From contig DKVC01000005.1 in the NCBI GenBank assembly GCA_002490995.1, forward strand, positions 1-7,071: a DNA stretch of 7,071 nucleotides, in the 5' to 3' direction. Source of the DNA: Lachnospiraceae bacterium UBA7188. GTDB lineage: Bacteria > Bacillota > Clostridia > Lachnospirales > Lachnospiraceae. Positions 1 to 5,980 of the stretch are shown here, piece by piece; position 1 is the first letter of the stretch; each line of letters opens with the position of its first letter. A program made the position numbers and the translations under genes. The notes under the pieces were generated by a model. The model did not search any database, was not told the DNA's origin, and saw nothing but the letters and a program-made list of their open reading frames with translations.

Positions 1-1
1 C

Positions 2-514
2 CATTGGGTGTTGACAGTAATGTCTGACCAATTCCCAGATGAAACTTTTGTCATGCGTCGTCTGCGAACGGACGGAAAAAGCTGGCGCTGGTTAGATGAT
101 TATTTTACCCTCTTGCTGCGTGAAGAAGCGACAAATTATTTTTCTGAAATAATAGAGCCATATTTGAATACTCCGTATATTGTAAAGATACTTTGGGGTA
201 CAACTACTTGGCCTGATGGAACAGGAGAGGGTACATCCCTTCATGAGTGGTTTCAAGCAGATGGAGAGATTTCACAGATACAAGTTTTCTTAGATGATGT
301 TATACCTACTGATGATTTATGCAAAGCACCGGCAATCAACATTCTGCAAACTGAACCCAATGTTCATTACATTACATTCTTTAGACTTTCAAGCAGCGGT
401 TTCACTGATGTTATCCAGGGCAGTGAACCCATAGATGTCTATCAAGAAGAATCTTCTAAAGACTGGTCACAGACATGGCGAATAGACTATGGGCAATGGG
501 ATTTAGAAAAATAA
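2..514 (+). CDS. Hypothetical protein, 5'-truncated by the window edge
   Basis: I do not recognise this family. The frame is open from the first complete codon at 2 to a TAA stop at 512-514, about 170 residues. In-frame starts exist (GTG at 8, ATG at 20), but neither has a visible Shine-Dalgarno sequence, so the true start is probably upstream of the window and this is the C-terminal part. The product is acidic and soluble-looking, with no membrane segment. It is rich in aromatic residues (WRWLDDYF, ILWGTTTW, WSQTWRIDYGQW), which suggests a compact alpha/beta or beta-rich fold. It could be the end of a lipoprotein or of an immunity-type protein, but nothing in the sequence decides this. The next gene lies on the opposite strand, and a strong hairpin follows about 45 bases after the stop. 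Confidence 0.6.
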   Translation, partial: HWVLTVMSDQFPDETFVMRRLRTDGKSWRWLDDYFTLLLREEATNYFSEIIEPYLNTPYIVKILWGTTTWPDGTGEGTSLHEWFQADGEISQIQVFLDDVIPTDDLCKAPAINILQTEPNVHYITFFRLSSSGFTDVIQGSEPIDVYQEESSKDWSQTWRIDYGQWDLEK

Positions 515-531
515 TCAGCAACATACTCCGC

Positions 532-736
532 CGATTGACAATCGAACAAAATCCGATTAGTCGCTCGAAATCGAAGCGTTATTTTGACGCTCTGATTTTC
601 GGGCGACTTTCTATTTCCCCCAATTCTAATGGGGGCGAGGTGCAAGGGTAACAGGCTTGCAGACGGCGTTTTGTGCCTGTCGGCACAAAAGAATACGGCG
701 GGGGATTGCTCCCCCCCGCACCTCTTTGATGTGCGG
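532..736. repeat. Cluster of successive inverted repeats in non-coding DNA
   Basis: This gene-free stretch holds, in order: a dyad CGATTG-A-CAATCG (532-544); the long hairpin 560-607; CCCCC/GGGGG with a 9-base loop (617-635); TGCAAG/CTTGCA with a 9-base loop (641-661); TTTTGTGCC/GGCACAAAA with a 4-base loop (669-690); GCGGGGG/CCCCCGC (698-719); and CCGCAC/GTGCGG (716-736). The last two share 716-719, so they exclude each other. Candidates are a structured non-coding RNA, a transfer or replication origin, or element-border DNA; the sequence alone does not choose. Read on the minus strand, the 716-736 hairpin lies just past the stop of the membrane protein gene, but no T tract follows it. Confidence 0.55.
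560..615 (+). terminator. Long stem-loop, terminator-like
   Basis: The arm at 560-572 (GTCGCTCGAAATC) pairs with 594-607 (GATTTTCGGGCGAC) with one G-T wobble and one bulged base. An inner stem, AGCGT at 575-579 with ACGCT at 587-591, has a 7-base loop. This gives about 18 base pairs, followed by TTTCTATTT. The position after the first gene fits an intrinsic terminator, but the T tract is interrupted, and the hairpin is one of a run of inverted repeats here, so another role is possible. Confidence 0.45.
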
Positions 737-758
737 TATGCCTATAATCTTGTTAATG

Positions 759-1148
759 CTAAAACTGGATTGGCGCTGATATGCCCCCTTCGGGTAGTAA
801 AAACATAAATATCGTAATAAGCACCTGAAGTATAGCGAAAAGCATAAACAAATACTTTATTCCATGCCTAAACTTTGAAAAAGGCAGTAAAATCCAAACA
901 GATAGTAAAAAGCAAATTATAGAAATGACAGCGCAGATTCCAAAAGCAATATAAACATCTGTCTGGCTGATCTTCTCTAACAATCCAGTGAAATACAATA
1001 TTATGTGAATAGCTTGTAATACTCCTATCGCTATAGATATTCTTTTATTGTTTTCAGTTACAGGAACATTACGGCGCGACCAAATCAGCAAACCTGTTAC
1101 CACTAAAACAAGTACAATTCCAATGCTTAAATATAAAGTAATTTCCAA
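759..1148 (-). CDS. Small four-helix membrane protein of unknown function
   Basis: The predicted product has 129 residues and four hydrophobic segments at about 3-24, 37-57, 65-90 and 97-118, joined by short basic loops (WSRRN after helix 1, SKFRHGIK before helix 4). No catalytic motif is visible and I do not recognise the family. The frame stays open up to 1250, but I chose the TTG at 1148-1146. A GGAGG ribosome site lies 9 bases upstream (1162-1158), a promoter sits just beyond it, and this start places helix 1 at the N-terminus. The gene is AT-richer than the DNA to its right, with many ATA, TTA and AAA codons, which suggests a different origin from the LRR gene. Small multi-helix proteins of this kind can be immunity or transporter-accessory proteins; that is only a guess. 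Confidence 0.7.
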   Translation of the reverse strand: MEITLYLSIGIVLVLVVTGLLIWSRRNVPVTENNKRISIAIGVLQAIHIILYFTGLLEKISQTDVYIAFGICAVISIICFLLSVWILLPFSKFRHGIKYLFMLFAILQVLITIFMFLLPEGGISAPIQF

Positions 1149-1157
1149 AATCTCATA

Positions 1158-1162
1158 CCTCC
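1158..1162 (-). promoter_or_regulatory. Ribosome binding site deciding a TTG start
   Basis: On the minus strand GGAGG is followed by 9 bases and then TTG. No ATG or GTG lies in frame at a usable distance, so this site supports a TTG start at 1148. Confidence 0.6.
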
Positions 1163-1193
1163 ACAAACGTAAAATGCTCGTTCGCTCCTGCCT

Positions 1194-1222
1194 CATATAA
1201 CAGGCACAGGGCGATTTGTCAA
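1194..1222 (-). promoter_or_regulatory. Sigma-A type promoter for the membrane protein gene
   Basis: On the minus strand a perfect TTGACA (-35, 1222-1217) is separated by 17 bases from TATATG (-10, 1199-1194). Transcription would begin near 1187, giving a leader of about 40 bases that contains the GGAGG site. The -35 box overlaps the TGA stop of the small upstream ORF (TGATTGACA), so the membrane gene appears to be transcribed independently of that ORF. Confidence 0.6.
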
Positions 1223-1347
1223 TCAGTTCCCCGTCCTGGGGCAAAAGCACTGTAAACGCATCGGAGCCCTGTCAGGTCCCCGCTTTCCAGTTCCTTTTCC
1301 ATTGTTTCGAGGTACGTCCTGTACCTGCTTCCACCGCCGGATAACAT
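1219..1347 (-). CDS. Possible 42-residue peptide
   Basis: An ATG at 1347-1345 is preceded by AGGAG with a 6-base gap (AGGAGAAAGGGATG) and opens a 42-codon frame ending in TGA. The peptide begins MLSGGGSRYRTYLETMEKEL and continues through LESGDLTGL, which reads as a short helix flanked by a Gly/Ser N-terminus and an APGRGTD tail. It has no membrane segment or recognised motif. It starts 52 bases after the LRR stop codon on the same strand, so it could be read from the LRR transcript. Its 3' end coincides with the change to AT-rich DNA, so it may be the N-terminal remnant of a longer gene cut at that junction. The ribosome site is the main support. Confidence 0.4.
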   Translation of the reverse strand: MLSGGGSRYRTYLETMEKELESGDLTGLRCVYSAFAPGRGTD

Positions 1348-1398
1348 CCCTTTCTCCTGTCCGCGCCGCAGACCGGGAAAGCTGCCTTCCCCGAATGG

Positions 1399-2406
1399 CT
1401 ATTCCAAACTCCGGAACTTCCATTTCCCATCCGTCAGCCATTCGTTCTTATCAATCTTCCATCCGCCCTCTGTCTGTATGACCAGACAGCGGTACTGGCT
1501 CAGGACCATGTCATCGCATTCACTGTACACATAGAACTTCTTCCGGGTGATCTGCTCCACGTCCACCACCCGATAACCCTGATATGGCGGGACGGACGAA
1601 TCGCAGAAAGAGACCTTCTGGCCCGGATCCACCCCGTTATAGCCGTGTGCCCTGCAGTATTCCAGGTACCGTTCCGTGACAAGGCCGCTCCGGTTAAGCC
1701 TGCCGTCCCGGCTGATCTCAAAGAAATGCCTCACCGACTCCATTGCCTCCCCTGCAGGTCCCGCATCATAGGAAAGCCTCTTCTTCCAGCTGTCCCGCTG
1801 CGCCGCCCTGAACATGGATACACCTTCCCTGTCATGCCCGCAGATGACGTTGAGCCTCCTGTTCACGGCCAGCTGCACCAGAGCCGCCCCGGTCACCTCC
1901 GTATCGCTGAGGTTCAGGTACTCCAGCTGCGGGAAAGAGAGCAGCAGCGGAACATCCACGTTCCGAAAGCAGGTTCCCTGCAGATTCAGGTTTTCCAGCG
2001 GTGATCCTACAGCCCGGGCCACCACAGCATCGGTGCATCCGGGATTCCCCGCCAGCACCAGTCCCCTCAGCTTAGGGGTGCCATGAAACCAGGCCAAATC
2101 CGCATCTGATATCCCGCAGTTTTTAAACGACAGGTACCGAAGGGAACCCGCTCCTGATAAGACGGACAATGCTCCCTCCCCGATTTCGCATTCCTTCAGT
2201 TCTACCGTATCCAGGGTTTGCATATGCCCTGCCAGAGAACGGAGATCTTCGGCCCTGAATCTTACCTTTTCGCATTCTATGCCCTTCAGCTTTGCCGGCC
2301 AGGGTATCTCCAGGTTCTCTGCCAGCCCGCTTTTCAGATGGCGGATAATCAGATGGCCTCCGTTACATCTGATAAATGTCTGCCAGTCCGGTACTTTCTT
2401 TTCCAT
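1399..2406 (-). CDS. Cytoplasmic leucine-rich-repeat protein with a C-terminal alpha+beta domain
   Basis: The 335-residue product carries about five leucine-rich repeats with a period near 24 residues, at roughly 66-190 (LRYLSFKNCGI, LRGLVLAGN, LENLNLQGTCF, LEYLNLSDTEV). Several repeats have Cys or Asn in the consensus position. From about 222 to the end, a helix (AMESVRHFFEISRDGRL) and beta segments ending VIQTEGGWKIDKNEW resemble an NTF2/SnoaL-like domain; that assignment is an inference. There is no signal peptide, membrane helix or sortase motif, so it should act in the cytoplasm, presumably binding a protein or peptide. The frame is open to 2544, but I chose the ATG at 2406 because AAGGAG lies 11 bases upstream and a strong promoter begins only about 26 bases away, which excludes the longer starts. 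It is divergent from the BlaI-family gene. Confidence 0.8.
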   Translation of the reverse strand: MEKKVPDWQTFIRCNGGHLIIRHLKSGLAENLEIPWPAKLKGIECEKVRFRAEDLRSLAGHMQTLDTVELKECEIGEGALSVLSGAGSLRYLSFKNCGISDADLAWFHGTPKLRGLVLAGNPGCTDAVVARAVGSPLENLNLQGTCFRNVDVPLLLSFPQLEYLNLSDTEVTGAALVQLAVNRRLNVICGHDREGVSMFRAAQRDSWKKRLSYDAGPAGEAMESVRHFFEISRDGRLNRSGLVTERYLEYCRAHGYNGVDPGQKVSFCDSSVPPYQGYRVVDVEQITRKKFYVYSECDDMVLSQYRCLVIQTEGGWKIDKNEWLTDGKWKFRSLE

Positions 2407-2431
2407 ATGCGTTCTCTCTCCTTCCCACTTC

Positions 2432-2460
2432 ATTTTAATAGCTTCATGGCACCATTTCAA
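2432..2460 (-). promoter_or_regulatory. Promoter of the LRR protein gene
   Basis: On the minus strand TTGAAA (2460-2455) and TAAAAT (2437-2432) are separated by exactly 17 bases. The predicted transcript begins near 2425, immediately before AAGGAG at 2423-2418, and the ATG follows at 2406. The GTCTA/TAGAC operator motif of the facing repressor operon is absent from this promoter, so it is probably not controlled by that repressor. Confidence 0.6.
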
Positions 2461-2597
2461 GCCTGTTTTCCCAATTTGCAGCAGTAGGAACCCGGAGAAC
2501 CCTCCAGTGCCGAAATAAACGGGCTGACGCCTGGCTCTGGCCATTGGATGCCCCGTCCGAATTTTCCGGTGAATTTGCTGTTTCTCTGCAAAACCTA

Positions 2598-2626
2598 TTG
2601 ACTGTCTTTGTCTAACGTGGTAGACT
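2598..2626 (+). promoter_or_regulatory. Promoter of the repressor-receptor operon
   Basis: TTGACT (2598-2603) and TAGACT (2621-2626) are separated by 17 bases, giving a start site near 2633. The -10 box lies inside the first operator (2610-2625) and the second operator covers the early transcribed region, as expected for a repressor-controlled promoter. Confidence 0.6.
2610..2625. promoter_or_regulatory. Operator 1, BlaI-family dyad
   Basis: GTCTAACGTGGTAGAC is a perfect GTCTA-N6-TAGAC inverted repeat lying between the -35 and -10 boxes and overlapping the -10. Bound repressor would block RNA polymerase. Site 2 has the same half-sites and the same N6 spacing and begins 26 bp further on, which supports real operators over chance. 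Confidence 0.75.
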
Positions 2627-2635
2627 ATACACAGA

Positions 2636-2651
2636 GTCTAACAGTGTAGAC
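2636..2651. promoter_or_regulatory. Operator 2, BlaI-family dyad
   Basis: GTCTAACAGTGTAGAC repeats the GTCTA-N6-TAGAC pattern and matches site 1 in 13 of 16 positions. It lies just after the predicted start site and ends one base before the AAGGAGG ribosome site. The pair brackets the -10 and the start point, a layout suited to cooperative binding by two repressor dimers. Confidence 0.75.
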
Positions 2652-2658
2652 AAGGAGG
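2652..2658 (+). promoter_or_regulatory. Ribosome binding site deciding the repressor start
   Basis: AAGGAGG is 7 bases before the ATG at 2666 but only 1 base before the in-frame GTG at 2660. The spacing selects the ATG. Confidence 0.8.
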
Positions 2659-2665
2659 TGTGAAG

Positions 2666-3037
2666 ATGGGGATTCCGAAAATCCACGAAAGCGAATATCG
2701 TTTTTGTCTGATCATGTGGGAGCATGAGCCTGTCACTGCCGTCATGCTTGTAAAGCTGTGCCAGGAGCAGCTGGGCTGGAAAAGGACAACAACCTATACT
2801 GTCATCAAGCGCCTTGGGGAACGCGGGGTGCTGAAAAACGAGAATGGCACAATTACATCCCTTGTTTCCAAGGACAAAGCACAGGCCTGCGAGATTGACG
2901 AACTGGTTGAGAAAAAGTTTCAGGGTTCGCTCCCTGCCTTTATCGCTGCCTTTACAAAACGTCAGGATATGTCCGCGGCCGAGCTGGACGAAGTCCAGCG
3001 CATGATTGACCGCATCAGGGAAGGGGGAGCGCAATGA
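2666..3037 (+). CDS. BlaI/MecI-family transcriptional repressor
   Basis: The 123-residue product has the usual length of BlaI/MecI/CopY-family winged-helix repressors, which bind DNA as dimers and are inactivated after a partner M56 protease is triggered. The N-terminus (MGIPKIHESEYRFCLIMWE) matches the family's opening 'IPKISEAEWEVMKVLW' pattern. The recognition helix is about residues 39-52 (KRTTTYTVIKRLGERG), followed by the wing. The dimerisation tail (residues 74-120) has the typical acidic linker and FxGSLPAF segment. Where BlaI and MecI are cut between Asn101 and Phe102, this protein aligns as Ala95-Phe96 (AAFTKRQDMS), so the scissile Asn is not conserved. The stop overlaps the receptor start by 4 bases (ATGA), giving tight translational coupling. 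Two dyads over its own promoter indicate autoregulation. No resistance gene is adjacent, so I give no gene symbol. Confidence 0.93.
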   Translation: MGIPKIHESEYRFCLIMWEHEPVTAVMLVKLCQEQLGWKRTTTYTVIKRLGERGVLKNENGTITSLVSKDKAQACEIDELVEKKFQGSLPAFIAAFTKRQDMSAAELDEVQRMIDRIREGGAQ

Positions 3038-5751
3038 ACGAACTCTTTTTGAAGATTGTCAACATGAGCATATCAGCAAGCTGGCTTGTTCTGGCCGTGC
3101 TGCTGCTCCGGTTTGTATTCAAGAAGGCGCCCAGATGGGTCAATGTGCTGCTCTGGGGCATCGTAGCGGTGCGGCTGATTTTCCCATTCTCTATCGAAAG
3201 CGCACTGAGCCTGATCCCCAGTGCAGAGACAATAAGCCCAAACATCATGATGGACAAAACGCCGTCCGTTCAGACCGGTGTTCCCGTTCTCAACAGCGTG
3301 ATCAATCCCGTGATCGGCAGTTCCCTTGCCCCTGCCCCGGGAGACAGCGCCAATCCGCTTCAGATCTGGATCCCCATTTTGTGCATGATCTGGGGGATTG
3401 GTGTAACCGTGCTTCTCTTGTACACTGCAGTCAGCTATTGGCGTCTGCGGCGCAATGTCAGCGAAGCTGTCATCTTCCGGGACAACATCTTCCAGAGCGA
3501 AAATGTGGGCTCTCCCTTTGTTCTGGGCATCGTCAGGCCGAAGATCTATCTTCCTTACAAATTGGACGGGCAGGATCTGGATCATGTGGCTGCCCATGAA
3601 CAGGCCCACATCCGCCGCAGGGACCACTGGTGGAAACCCCTTGGTTTCCTCCTGCTGACCATCCATTGGTTCAATCCCCTGATGTGGCTGGCCTATGTGC
3701 TCCTGTGCCGCGACATTGAACTTGCTTGTGATGAAAAAGTCATCAAAGCCCTTGACAGCGGGCAAAGGGCTGATTATACCCGGACACTTGTTGCCTGCAG
3801 TGTCAGCCGCCCCCTGATATCCGCCTGTCCTCTGGCCTTCGGCGAGATCGGCGTAAAGGAGCGCGTGAAGTCCGTGATGAACTATAAGAAGCCCGCTATC
3901 TGGATCATCGCTCTGGCGGTCATTGCATGTGTGGCTGTTGCAGTCTGCTTCCTGACCAATCCGGTCCGTTTCCGGTTCGACGAGACAGGCCGCACCATCG
4001 TTTCTGCCAGCTGTTTCGATTTTAGGGCTGCCGATGCCCCGGCTGCTGCTGAAATGGACCCTGCCCAGCTTAAGGAGCTAACCTCCCGTCTGGCGGGGGT
4101 AAAAAATGCCAGAGAAAGCAATAAATATGCCGGATTGACGCCGGGATACCAGATTAGCGCCCTTCTGCAGGACGGCACATACATCCGGATCAGCGGATAC
4201 TCTTTGTCTGATAAGGATATGGTGGATATTGAATGGAACGGAGAACGCTATGTGGTAAATGACAGCGGTTTTCAGGACTATCTGAGCCGAATCTGCGCTG
4301 ACAGGGATATCCCTGCCGCTGACGGCACAGTGGCAGGAAAGACATATCTCTATGAAAAGGAAGGCATCATGGGTAATTTTGCGCTCACCCTCTATGAAGA
4401 CGAAACTTATCTTTATTCTGAGGGAATCGCAAGCAGCTATATGGGAATAGGCACATGGACGCAGGATGGCGATACCATTACCCTTACCGACAAGAAAACA
4501 GCCGATGATGTCCGCATAAACCATTTCAGAATAGATGGTGAGGACCTTGTGTTTCTCTCAGAGGGTTCCTCCAATTTCATCTATGTCAAGGTTGAGAACG
4601 GCGAACGTTTTAACTATACCGCCGAAGTGCCCTGGCCCTACGGCAATGCAGATGTTCCGGAGGAAATCGAAACAAAACGGAAACTGACCCTTGACGATGT
4701 GATTTCCCTATCAAAAAAAGGGTACGATCTCTCCTGGGATGACTTTGAGGAGTATTCCTATTATGAGACGGGTTCCGGCTTATATATCCGGGTGTACGAA
4801 ATCGATGAGTTATTTGAGCTTTGGATCGGCGGCGGCGGTCCCGACAGCGCCCCGATGTATATTTATCTGGCTCTGGCCGGTGACACCGGCACAAGGATCG
4901 ACATCCGTGACGGAGGCGTTGAAGAATTCATTGTCAAAGACCATTCTGGAGTCTTGTTGGCGAACGCAATCAACGCTGCGATTCTTGACGGCAATAAGCC
5001 CTCCCAGCCGGATGGTTTATTCCACTGTGCCAATTTTGTCCTGCTGAAGAAGGAAGAGCTGTGCATTGACAGCGAACCTCCTGCTCCCATTCAGGTGACT
5101 GTTTACGGCATCGCACTGCATCAGGCTTACGGCTTTTCAGGAGACACCTTCCACGAAGCCGGAGGCAGCCACATTCCAACCGCCATCACCTTTGAAATCA
5201 TAGATGGCAGATATGAGATGAAGGAGTACTGGATTCCCCGTGACGGCTCCTATTATGCGGCGGATATCCGCGAAAAGTTCCCCGATGATATCGAGGATGA
5301 AGCGCTTGATACCCAGAAATATGTCCTTGCCCAGATTCAGGACTGCTACGATCAGGCAGTACAATATGGCGGCGTTGATACGGACTCTGCAATAGAGCAT
5401 CTTTTTGAGGTGATCGAATCCTCTCCTGCCGCATCCTCCGGGCCTGGGGATTATATCGGTGCCCATCCCATAGAGTACCGGGAACTGACTTTCTACGGAA
5501 ACTATACACTGCAGTATATTTTCTCCAGGTTTTTGGAGGGCGGGCAGACCGGATTGCGCGGCCATCTGATGAAAGCCGCCCTGAATGAGCTTGCGCCGGA
5601 GGCCCAGCTTAATCTGGACGCAGCAACCGGGCAGGAGTATTTTGATGCGTGGAAAGCCAGTGCCGTCCGGGTCGGTGAGCAGCACGATATGGAATGGCTC
5701 AAAGAAAACCAGCCTGCCATTTACCTTCTTCTCCAGATGATCAATGAATAA
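3034..5751 (+). CDS. BlaR1/MecR1-like M56 metalloprotease receptor with a large non-PBP sensor region
   Basis: This 905-residue membrane protein should sense an external signal and relieve repression by its partner BlaI-family protein. Hydrophobic segments lie near residues 10-28, 36-53, 111-134, 203-226 and 288-310. The M56 zinc protease motif HEQAH is at 188-192. Glu229 in RDIELACDE is the likely third zinc ligand, 37 residues after His192, the same spacing as His205-Glu242 in staphylococcal BlaR1. The LAFGEIGVKERVKSVMNYKK segment before the last helix is typical of the family. The remaining 590 or so residues should be extracellular. They contain no SxxK/KTG penicillin-binding motifs; instead they look modular: about 314-426, a beta-rich module at 433-520 (ALTLYEDETYLYSEG, GTWTQDGDTITLTD), 545-640, 660-790 and a helical end at 805-905. 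BlaR1 itself is about 585 residues, so this is much longer. The ligand is unknown. Confidence 0.9.
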   Translation: MNELFLKIVNMSISASWLVLAVLLLRFVFKKAPRWVNVLLWGIVAVRLIFPFSIESALSLIPSAETISPNIMMDKTPSVQTGVPVLNSVINPVIGSSLAPAPGDSANPLQIWIPILCMIWGIGVTVLLLYTAVSYWRLRRNVSEAVIFRDNIFQSENVGSPFVLGIVRPKIYLPYKLDGQDLDHVAAHEQAHIRRRDHWWKPLGFLLLTIHWFNPLMWLAYVLLCRDIELACDEKVIKALDSGQRADYTRTLVACSVSRPLISACPLAFGEIGVKERVKSVMNYKKPAIWIIALAVIACVAVAVCFLTNPVRFRFDETGRTIVSASCFDFRAADAPAAAEMDPAQLKELTSRLAGVKNARESNKYAGLTPGYQISALLQDGTYIRISGYSLSDKDMVDIEWNGERYVVNDSGFQDYLSRICADRDIPAADGTVAGKTYLYEKEGIMGNFALTLYEDETYLYSEGIASSYMGIGTWTQDGDTITLTDKKTADDVRINHFRIDGEDLVFLSEGSSNFIYVKVENGERFNYTAEVPWPYGNADVPEEIETKRKLTLDDVISLSKKGYDLSWDDFEEYSYYETGSGLYIRVYEIDELFELWIGGGGPDSAPMYIYLALAGDTGTRIDIRDGGVEEFIVKDHSGVLLANAINAAILDGNKPSQPDGLFHCANFVLLKKEELCIDSEPPAPIQVTVYGIALHQAYGFSGDTFHEAGGSHIPTAITFEIIDGRYEMKEYWIPRDGSYYAADIREKFPDDIEDEALDTQKYVLAQIQDCYDQAVQYGGVDTDSAIEHLFEVIESSPAASSGPGDYIGAHPIEYRELTFYGNYTLQYIFSRFLEGGQTGLRGHLMKAALNELAPEAQLNLDAATGQEYFDAWKASAVRVGEQHDMEWLKENQPAIYLLLQMINE

Positions 5752-5785
5752 ACGGCACATGAGACCGGATTCGTCTGAAAACCGG

Positions 5786-5832
5786 AAAAACCGCTGCATT
5801 TTTCATCCCAAACAGGATGGAAGCTGCAGCGG
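5786..5832 (-). terminator. Bidirectional terminator between convergent genes
   Basis: CCGCTGCA (5791-5798) pairs perfectly with TGCAGCGG (5825-5832), and an inner CATCC/GGATG stem (5804-5808 with 5815-5819) has a 6-base loop. Read on the minus strand the hairpin is followed directly by TTTTT (5790-5786), a good intrinsic terminator for the minus-strand unit ending at 5864. On the plus strand, 39 bases past the receptor stop, it is followed by the weaker CTTTGCATTT. Confidence 0.65.
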
Positions 5833-5863
5833 CTTTGCATTTCCAAGGCTTAGTATAATCTGT

Positions 5864-5980
5864 TTACAGTTCTGTCAGGCTGAGCATGTCCTTCACTTCA
5901 TCGAACTCCCGCATCAGTTCTTCTTCCACCACGATAATCTCTTTTTTCTGTTCCTTGGGGCAAATGGACAGTTTATTCAA
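5864..5980 (-). CDS. Possible 38-residue charged peptide
   Basis: A frame starting at TTG 5980-5978 overlaps the TAA stop of the preceding minus-strand gene (TTGAATAA) and runs 38 codons. The product, beginning MNKLSICPKEQKKEIIVVEE and ending DEVKDMLSLTEL, is highly charged and probably helical. AGGA lies only 3 bases before the TTG, so initiation there would be poor; a GTG at the VVEE residues preceded by AAAGAG is an alternative. The protein-like composition, the overlap and the terminator 32 bases later suggest it belongs to the same transcript. It could equally be the tail of a lost gene. I do not recognise it. Confidence 0.3.
   Translation of the reverse strand: MNKLSICPKEQKKEIIVVEEELMREFDEVKDMLSLTEL

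Noticed and set aside
535..563. TTGACA at 535-540 as a promoter
   Set aside because: No -10-like hexamer lies at the right distance (TAGTCG at 17 bases), and no gene follows on the plus strand.
1645..2086. Plus-strand open frames opposite the LRR gene
   Set aside because: They lack ribosome sites, are rich in Pro, Arg and Cys, and are antisense shadows of the clear LRR coding frame.
2407..2544. N-terminal extension of the LRR protein to the ATG at 2544
   Set aside because: The strong promoter at 2432-2460 and the ribosome site at 2418-2423 lie inside this stretch, so it is upstream untranslated DNA.
3006..3765. Alternative open frames inside the start of the receptor gene, on both strands
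   Set aside because: Low-complexity Arg/Gln/His-rich products without motifs, overlapping a strongly supported M56 coding sequence.
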